Origin: CAZIRO01 sp964541595
GTDB lineage: Bacteria; Acidobacteriota; HRBIN11
Assembly (NCBI GenBank): GCA_964541595.1
Contig: CAZIRO010000083.1
Coordinates: 1-11,897, forward strand
Length of the DNA: 11,897 bases
Reading direction: 5' to 3'
The position numbers and the translations under genes were made by a program. The notes below the pieces were generated by a model. The model ran no database searches. It worked only from the letters and a program-made list of their open reading frames with translations, and was not told where the DNA came from. This document shows positions 6,640 to 11,897 of this stretch, one piece after another. Within the stretch, counting starts at the first letter, position 1. Each line of letters starts with the position of its first letter.

Positions 6640-7857
6640 GTGGACATGGTCTATCCGACCTGGCTGGAGGAGTGGTGGATCTCGCGTGCGATGCATCGCA
6701 CGCGGACCCCATCACGCGATGCGTGTATGGCCCGCATCGAGCGGGATGTCGCGCGTCTCAGTGACCTCTTCACGGTGCAACGCCGGCGGGGATTCGGTGG
6801 GTATGCGGACGATCCCCGGGCGCTCATCGCATACGGACTGTTTTTCTTCCCGCAGACTTATGTGCGGGTGCAGTATCCGCTGATCGAGTTGTTTCGATAT
6901 CGGCATGCACCGTGGCCGGAAGATGAGACACTGCGCGTACTCGATCTCGGTGCCGGTCTGGGCGCGGCGAGTTTCGGAGTCGTGGCCGCATTGCGCGCGC
7001 TCGGATGGCGGAGGACGGTTGCCGTGACCGGTGTGGACCGGTCGAACACGAGTCTCACGTGGTTCGCACAGACGGTTGAGGCCTGCACAATGCACCTCGC
7101 GGACGTCATATGGCAATGGCGGGTGGGAGACCTCCGGACACCCGCACGGTGGCACCGCGGGGACGATGCGCGGTACCACCTGATCGTCATCAGTTTTGCC
7201 CTCGATGAAGCGTTTCACAATGAACCGATCGTGCGGGTATTGCACTGGATCCGTGACCTGCGGCGATGGCTGGCATCACCGGGATGGGTGCTCATCGTCG
7301 AACCCGCCATGCGGTCGACGAGTGCGCAACTCGAACACATCCGGGATCGCGTGGTCGAGGATACCGGCTGGTATATCTGGGGACCGTGTCCGCACCATCA
7401 CAGATGTCCGCTGCGTGCGGAAGGCACATACTGGTGCCATGAGGTGCGGGCATGGTCCCCGCCACGGAGTCTTGAGGTGCTGAACCGGAAACTGTGGCGC
7501 TCGATTCAGGTGTTGAAGTTCAGTTTTCTGATCCTGGGCACGGACCCGCCCCCACGGTTGCCAGAAGATTTCACGTGTTTTCGTCTGGTTGCACCGGTGG
7601 CCCGCACAAAGGGGAAAATCGTCACGGCCGGTTGTGCCGGTGACGGGCATCGGTATACGTACGAGTGGCTCGTCCGGGATCTGTCACGTGACGACATCCG
7701 GTGGCTGCTGCGTATGGAGCGGGGCGACATCCTGACGATCGATCGTGATGCATGGGTGCCGGTGCACGGTGGCTGGCGCGCGCAGGGCGCGGTCGCCGTC
7801 CATAAACACTTTTCTCCCCGGGAGACGGTACCATGCACCATCTGCCCACGGCATTGA
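6640..7857 (+). CDS. Rsm22/METTL17-like methyltransferase-fold protein, 405 aa
   Basis: The SAM-binding motif LRVLDLGAGLGAASFG (about 98-113) and an acidic residue after strand 2 (VDRS, Asp133) mark a class I methyltransferase fold. The second half carries the Rsm22 signature: GPCPHHHRCPL, then YWCHE, then FSFLILG and finally AGCAGDG. The cysteines are 250, 256, 266 and 332 (C-x5-C-x9-C-x65-C), the set that holds a 4Fe-4S cluster in mitochondrial METTL17, where the protein helps assemble the small ribosomal subunit. The bacterial role is unknown. Start is uncertain: GTG 6640 is chosen because GGAG lies nine bases upstream; ATG 6646 and GTG 6625 (overlapping treT by 10 bp) are alternatives. 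The end overlaps thiD by 25 bp, indicating translational coupling. Nothing links it functionally to trehalose. Confidence 0.8.
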   Translation: MDMVYPTWLEEWWISRAMHRTRTPSRDACMARIERDVARLSDLFTVQRRRGFGGYADDPRALIAYGLFFFPQTYVRVQYPLIELFRYRHAPWPEDETLRVLDLGAGLGAASFGVVAALRALGWRRTVAVTGVDRSNTSLTWFAQTVEACTMHLADVIWQWRVGDLRTPARWHRGDDARYHLIVISFALDEAFHNEPIVRVLHWIRDLRRWLASPGWVLIVEPAMRSTSAQLEHIRDRVVEDTGWYIWGPCPHHHRCPLRAEGTYWCHEVRAWSPPRSLEVLNRKLWRSIQVLKFSFLILGTDPPPRLPEDFTCFRLVAPVARTKGKIVTAGCAGDGHRYTYEWLVRDLSRDDIRWLLRMERGDILTIDRDAWVPVHGGWRAQGAVAVHKHFSPRETVPCTICPRH

Positions 7858-8696
7858 CCATTGCCGGGAGCGATTCCGGTGGGGGTGCCGGCATTCAGGC
7901 GGATATCAAAACGTTTACCGCCTGGGGCGTGTTCGGCATGACCGCCATCACGGCCGTGACCGTGCAGAACACCCAGGGGGTGTTCGGTATTGTTGCACTC
8001 CCGCCGGATACGGTCGCCCGACAGATCGACGTCGTTGCGGAGGACATCGGTGTGGACGCGGCAAAAACGGGGATGCTCGCGAGTGCAGCGATCATTCACG
8101 CGGTCGCCGATGCCGTACGGCGCAACGGGATTACGCGGCTGGTGGTCGATCCCGTGATGCGCGCCAAGAGCGGCAATTCGCTCCTCGCATCGGACGCGGA
8201 ACACGCCCTGATCACCGAACTGCTCCCCCTGGCGATGGTGGTGACACCGAACATTCCAGAAGCCGAACGGCTCGTCGGGTTTCCGATTCGATCCCGTACG
8301 GACATGCTGCGCGCGGCCCGTGCGATCCTCGAGATGGGTCCCCGTGTCGTGGTTGTCAAGGGGGGCCACTTCCCGGACGCGACCCATACAGTGGCGGATC
8401 TCGTGATCGACCGGACGCGTATGGCCTGGTTGCACGGCCCGCGCTGGGATACCCCGCATACGCACGGAACCGGATGTACGTTTTCTGCCGGAATTGCGGC
8501 CGGTCTTGCCCGTGGATGGGACCCCTGGCGGGCGATTTTCTTTGCGAAGATCTTCGTATCCGAAAGTATTCGGCACGCCCCGGAACTCGGCCACGGCCAC
8601 GGACCGTTGCATCACATGTGGGCGGGCACGATCCCGTTCGACCGGAACGTGCCGGACGATCACGGGGTCACATGGCATCAGGTGGAAGCGCCATAA
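7833..8696 (+). CDS. thiD: Hydroxymethylpyrimidine/phosphomethylpyrimidine kinase ThiD, 287 aa
   Basis: ThiD phosphorylates HMP and then HMP-phosphate in the pyrimidine branch of thiamine synthesis (cytoplasm). Visible motifs are the N-terminal AGSDSGGGAGIQADIK (11-26), VDPVMRAKSG with the usual phosphate-side residues, VTPNIPEAE, VVVKGGH, and the anion-hole loop HGTGCTFSAGIAAGLA with Cys215. Length is slightly above the usual 265-270 because of a C-terminal tail after GHGHGPLHH. The start ATG 7833 has GGGAG ahead of it and overlaps the previous gene by 25 bp. No thiE or other thiamine gene is near and no TPP riboswitch was seen, so expression presumably follows the operon. A pyridoxal-kinase-like activity is possible for this family, but the motifs favour ThiD. 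Confidence 0.93.
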   Translation: MHHLPTALTIAGSDSGGGAGIQADIKTFTAWGVFGMTAITAVTVQNTQGVFGIVALPPDTVARQIDVVAEDIGVDAAKTGMLASAAIIHAVADAVRRNGITRLVVDPVMRAKSGNSLLASDAEHALITELLPLAMVVTPNIPEAERLVGFPIRSRTDMLRAARAILEMGPRVVVVKGGHFPDATHTVADLVIDRTRMAWLHGPRWDTPHTHGTGCTFSAGIAAGLARGWDPWRAIFFAKIFVSESIRHAPELGHGHGPLHHMWAGTIPFDRNVPDDHGVTWHQVEAP

Positions 8697-8772
8697 AAGA
8701 GTTGGCAGACGGTGCGGGCGCCAGAAAAGTGCGTTATGCGGGAGAGGGAGACCATCGGTGGAGGGGGAGTAC

Positions 8773-10230
8773 ATGCGATCAGGACGGGGTACGACGTACT
8801 GGGGACGTTTGCCGGAATACGGACGTAAACCGCTTCCGCCCTTCCCGGGATGGTGGGTCATGCTGGGACCGGGGGTCGTCTGGATGGCTCTTGCCCAGGG
8901 CAGCGGGGAATTGATCTGGTGGCCACGTCTGGTGGCCGAGTACGGCACGGCTTTCCTGTTTCTGCTCATTCCCGCCTGTTGCCTGCAGTTTCCCCTGAAT
9001 TACGCTATCGGGCGGTACACGTTGATGACCGGAGAGAGCATCTGGCAGGGGTTCATTCGCCTGAACCGGTGGTTTGCCCTCCTGCTCTGGGGACTGATGA
9101 CGGTACAGTTCTTCTGGTTCGGGGCGTTCGTCACTGCTGGAAGTTCGGGACTGGCCGCACTCGTGGATTTTCCCGCCGGATGGTCCCATCCGGATCGTAC
9201 GCTCTTCTGGTCATGGATCACCATCGCGGTACTCTTTCCGGCACTGCTCATCAGTCCGGTGGCGTATCGCCTGATCGAACGCATCATGTGGCTGGTGGCA
9301 CTGGTCACGTTTGTCGGTTTGCTGGTGGCATGCAGTCAGCCTGCGGTATTGCGTACGCTCCCGGAATTCCTCCGTGGTCTCCTGCAACCGGGATTTCCCC
9401 CCTTTGCGCCGTTGCCCCGACCGTGGGATCCGCGTGACGCGACCCCGTTGTTGACGGCAATCACGTTCGCGGGGTTGGGCGGATTCTGGACCCTGTTTTA
9501 CTCGTACTGGTTGCGGGAGAAGGGCGCTGCCATGGCAGCGCATATCGGTCGGATCACCAGTCCCATTACCGGTCGACCGGAATCGATCCCCCTGGGCGGT
9601 GCTGTACCGGAGAACGGTTCGGACACACGTCGACGATGGCGGTCCTGGCGCACGTTTCTCTGTGTCGACAGCGCCGTCGGGATCGTCGGCAATATCCTGA
9701 CCACGCTGATGACCTGCTGGCTCGCGTTTGCTCTGCTGTTTCCGAAAGGACTGGTACCGCGTGCGTGGGAACTCGTGGTGCATCAGATGCGGTTCTTTGA
9801 GGTCAGTTGGGGCGCCTGGGGAAGATTGCTGTTCGCCGTTGTGGCGGCGGGATTCCTGTCGGATACCTGGTTGACCACGCTGGATGCGGTCAGTCGTGTG
9901 CATACGGACTTCATTCTGAGTTACTTTCCCACTGCCCGTCGCTGGCATCCCCGGAGCTGGTATTATGCGTTCGCCGTGACGCTCACCGTGATCACGGTCG
10001 TCACGATGCATTTCGCCAGCCCGGCAGCCCTGATCCTCCTCAGTGCGGTGATCGGATTCGTCGGAACGGTCATCTTTACCGGGGGCCTGCTCGTGTTGAA
10101 CTATTTCTGGTTACCGCGTCATCTGCCCGAAACGGTGCGTCCGCGTGCGATCGGGGGCGTGGCTCTGGGAATTGCATGGACGGCGTACCTCGTTCTGGCG
10201 GGTGTGTACCTCTGGATCCGGTTCCGCTGA
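8773..10230 (+). CDS. Nramp-like inner-membrane transporter with GSGE instead of DPGN, 485 aa
   Basis: About eleven hydrophobic segments can be placed: near 27-50, 56-79, 98-128, 143-161, 172-190, 226-247, 300-322, 350-375, 396-416, 418-446 and 458-482. Helix 1 reads GPGVVWMALAQGSGELIWWPR (the run starts at residue 32), so GSGE (43-46) replaces the DPGN metal-binding motif of true Nramp transporters. Helix 6 reads FAGLGGFWTLFYSYWLREKG (232-251) and lacks the methionine-proline-histidine motif. A charged loop of about 50 residues follows helix 6. This fits an Nramp-related LeuT-fold subfamily often annotated as divalent metal transporters, but the substrate is unknown and may not be Mn or Fe. 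ATG 8773 is chosen, with GGAGG eight bases upstream; GTG 8758 also has a purine-rich site before it. The gene lies 76 bp after thiD. Confidence 0.75.
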   Translation: MRSGRGTTYWGRLPEYGRKPLPPFPGWWVMLGPGVVWMALAQGSGELIWWPRLVAEYGTAFLFLLIPACCLQFPLNYAIGRYTLMTGESIWQGFIRLNRWFALLLWGLMTVQFFWFGAFVTAGSSGLAALVDFPAGWSHPDRTLFWSWITIAVLFPALLISPVAYRLIERIMWLVALVTFVGLLVACSQPAVLRTLPEFLRGLLQPGFPPFAPLPRPWDPRDATPLLTAITFAGLGGFWTLFYSYWLREKGAAMAAHIGRITSPITGRPESIPLGGAVPENGSDTRRRWRSWRTFLCVDSAVGIVGNILTTLMTCWLAFALLFPKGLVPRAWELVVHQMRFFEVSWGAWGRLLFAVVAAGFLSDTWLTTLDAVSRVHTDFILSYFPTARRWHPRSWYYAFAVTLTVITVVTMHFASPAALILLSAVIGFVGTVIFTGGLLVLNYFWLPRHLPETVRPRAIGGVALGIAWTAYLVLAGVYLWIRFR

Positions 10231-10295
10231 ACCCGGATTGTAAGGAACCATCCGCGTCTGCCGACGGTATGGAAAACGGCCGTTCCCATGTCACC

Positions 10296-10302
10296 GGTGG
10301 AG
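10296..10302 (+). promoter_or_regulatory. Ribosome binding site choosing the DUF3179 start
   Basis: GGTGGAG lies eight bases before ATG 10311. The earlier in-frame ATG at 10269 has no such site and would put a 14-residue polar extension before the signal peptide. Confidence 0.55.
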
Positions 10303-10310
10303 CACGTCGT

Positions 10311-11738
10311 ATGCTCTCCCGCGGATGGTCGTTCGTTGTGTGTGCGATAGCCTGCAGCATGGTGTGTTTTACCGGGATTCCGTACGCCCAGGTCACCCGG
10401 GAGGACGTTCAACGTGCACGTGCTTTGCTGTCCGGACGGCGTCCCGCAGTTGTGGGTGCCATTCGCGCAATCAAGCGAGAGCGGGATCCCCGGTGGGTGC
10501 CCGTTCTGGTTGAAGTGCTGCTGTACTATCGGTTACGACGGGATGCGCGCACTGCCCAGATCATCACGATGCACCTTCAGGACATGACCGGTGAACGCCT
10601 GGGAAACCGATACCTGCGATGGATCGAATGGCTGGGACGACATACCGAACTGGAACCGCATCCGGTCTACCGGATCGTCAAATCGGCGATCTATGGCGCC
10701 ATCGATCCGCAGTTTCGCAGGTGGCTGCAATCGGGGACACCCACACGCATTCGCCTGGTGGAGGTCGTCTGGGGCGGGGTGCCTTTCGACGGGATTCCGG
10801 CACTGGATCGACCGCGTGTGCTCCCGGCCCGGAAGGCCCGTGATCTGCGTGATGACGCCCTCGTTTTCGGCGTGTCCATCCGGGGGGAGGCCCGCGCGTA
10901 CCCCGTGCGTATGCTCGACTGGCATGAAATGGTCAATGACGTCGTCGGTGGCGAACCCGTCAGCCTGGCATACTGCACACTGTGCGGGTCCGGTATCCTG
11001 TTTTCCGGACGTGTCGGAGACCGCACATTGACGTTCGGCAGTTCCGGATTGCTCTTCCGTTCCAACAAGTTGATGTACGACCGCCAGACGCTGTCCCTAT
11101 GGCATCAGATGACCGGTGAACCCGTGATCGGCCCTCTGGCAATGCGTGGTCTTCGCCTGCAACGGTTGCCCCTGATCATGACAACCTGGGCGGAATGGCG
11201 CCGACGGTTTCCGCACACCACCGTACTGGATCCGGATACCGGGTACGACCGGGATTATTCACGCAGTCCCTATGCGAAATACTTTCGCAGTCCGGATCTG
11301 ATGTTTCCCGTCTGGATCCGTGACGACCGTCTGCCGTTGAAGGCGCGGGTGTTCGTGATGTTCGTAAACGGTACTCCCGTTGCGTTTCCCGTTGACCGCC
11401 TGCGTCGGCATCCCGTGTGGATGGCACAGGTGGACACGCAGCGCGTGGTGGTGATTACCCATCCCGAAACCGGCGCCGTTCAGGCGTACGCGGCTGGCGA
11501 GCACGCATTCGTCGCCGGATCGTCTCCGGATGAGGTCATCGATGTGGTCACGGGGCAACGCTGGCGAGTCACCTGGGACGCCCTGGTGGCATACGACGGT
11601 TCTGGACGGCTGCGCCGTCTGCCGGGGCATCTGGCATTCTGGTTCGGGTGGTATGCGTTCTATCCGGACACGCGTCTGATCACGGACCCTATACCCGTAC
11701 GGGAACCGGACACCCGCCACCGGCCACCCGACCCCTGA
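10311..11738 (+). CDS. Secreted DUF3179-domain protein, 475 aa
   Basis: The N-terminus is a signal peptide: MLSR, a hydrophobic core FVVCAIACSMVCFTGI, then PYAQ near 24-27. It has no clear lipobox, so a soluble exported protein is favoured. Residues about 28-110 are helical and basic. The DUF3179 domain follows: EARAYPVRMLDWHEMVND (His205, Glu206), then AYCTLCGSG with the Cys222/Cys225 CXXC pair, FGSSGLLFRSNKLMYD and LSLWHQMTGEPVIG (from about 262). The domain's biochemical activity is not established; the CXXC and conserved His suggest metal or cofactor binding. It is the last gene of the plus-strand string, 80 bp after the transporter. The final codons (PDTRHRPPDP) and the stop lie in repeat DNA, so the C-terminus may have been rewritten by repeat insertion. 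The frame extends open upstream to 9807, but that part overlaps the transporter gene and is rejected. Confidence 0.85.
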   Translation: MLSRGWSFVVCAIACSMVCFTGIPYAQVTREDVQRARALLSGRRPAVVGAIRAIKRERDPRWVPVLVEVLLYYRLRRDARTAQIITMHLQDMTGERLGNRYLRWIEWLGRHTELEPHPVYRIVKSAIYGAIDPQFRRWLQSGTPTRIRLVEVVWGGVPFDGIPALDRPRVLPARKARDLRDDALVFGVSIRGEARAYPVRMLDWHEMVNDVVGGEPVSLAYCTLCGSGILFSGRVGDRTLTFGSSGLLFRSNKLMYDRQTLSLWHQMTGEPVIGPLAMRGLRLQRLPLIMTTWAEWRRRFPHTTVLDPDTGYDRDYSRSPYAKYFRSPDLMFPVWIRDDRLPLKARVFVMFVNGTPVAFPVDRLRRHPVWMAQVDTQRVVVITHPETGAVQAYAAGEHAFVAGSSPDEVIDVVTGQRWRVTWDALVAYDGSGRLRRLPGHLAFWFGWYAFYPDTRLITDPIPVREPDTRHRPPDP

Positions 11739-11833
11739 CACCCGGGACCCGACACCCGGGACCGGAGACCGGTGACCACCGGCACACCGGTGGATCCGGT
11801 GGTTCCCCTGTCCCATTGCCTGTCCCGATCCCA
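11708..11833 (+). repeat. Intergenic repeat, copy C
   Basis: This copy starts inside the last codons of the DUF3179 gene. It has a C-rich block with the 13-mer GACACCCGGGACC twice (11737-11749 and 11751-11763), the 18-bp core at 11767-11784, a 24-base spacer and the terminal block at 11809-11829. Copy B has one unit fewer in the C-rich block. CCACCGG-CACA-CCGGTGG at 11777-11794 can form a small perfect hairpin. It may act in 3' end formation, but no T-tract follows. Confidence 0.85.
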
Positions 11834-11897
11834 AGTTATATCACTGGAGTTTGGCAAATATGAAGTAGAGCAGAAAGGGCCTCCCTTGTAGAATCGA
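11834..11897. other. A+T-richer segment at the right edge
   Basis: Composition changes sharply after the repeat. No reading frame can be supported in these 64 bases (ATG AAG TAG stops at once). A short hairpin AAGGG-CCT-CCCTT lies at 11875-11887. On the minus strand TTCATA (11864-11859) and TATAAC (11840-11835) are 18 bases apart and resemble a sigma-70 promoter pointing into the repeat; this is weak evidence only. Confidence 0.3.

Noticed and set aside
8494..8772. Upstream extension of the transporter frame into thiD
   Set aside because: It lies in thiD coding sequence in another frame and shows no transporter features.
7506..8969. 487-codon minus-strand open frame opposite the Rsm22-like gene and thiD
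   Set aside because: It is antisense to two genes with clear motifs, low in hydrophobic structure and without domains.
9807..10310. Long upstream extension of the DUF3179 frame
   Set aside because: It overlaps the well-supported transporter in another frame, and a signal peptide with its own ribosome site begins at 10311.

Overview
The window is dense bacterial DNA, G+C-rich by eye. Short spacers, Shine-Dalgarno-like sites and one secreted and one 11-helix membrane protein point to a bacterium, probably Gram-negative. The phylum cannot be fixed from this sequence alone. No rRNA, tRNA, CRISPR array, transposase or phage gene was seen. Gene names rest on family motifs read by eye, not on database searches.

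Left block, minus strand (1-2719): a phosphomannomutase/phosphoglucomutase (1310-2719) is followed by a DUF4388 (PATAN-type) protein (76-1209). Three bases beyond that stop, a possible third reading frame (72 to 1) runs off the left edge.

A 449-bp divergent intergenic region (2720-3168) holds three diverged copies of an unnamed repeat of about 90-120 bp. A fourth copy sits at the right end (about 11708-11833). The family is defined by a 21-bp block built from two GGGACAGG-like halves and by an 18-bp block containing the near-palindrome CCGGTGACCACCGG.

Right block, plus strand (3169-11738): six closely spaced or overlapping genes look like one transcription unit. They are a trehalose-6-phosphate synthase/phosphatase fusion (OtsA-OtsB), a TreT-type trehalose glycosyltransferase, an Rsm22/METTL17-like methyltransferase with a four-cysteine set, the thiamine kinase ThiD, an Nramp-like membrane transporter with GSGE in place of DPGN, and a secreted DUF3179 protein.

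How the genes may work together (inference): if the mutase has phosphoglucomutase activity, it would supply glucose-1-phosphate for NDP-glucose. That is the donor for both OtsAB (two steps through trehalose-6-phosphate) and TreT (one step from free glucose, reversible). The locus may therefore be a trehalose or osmolyte module with two routes to one product. The other genes have no obvious link to sugar metabolism. The most unusual items are the repeat family, especially where it abuts the otsAB start and supplies the DUF3179 stop codon, the Rsm22-like protein in a sugar operon, and the non-canonical Nramp-like transporter.
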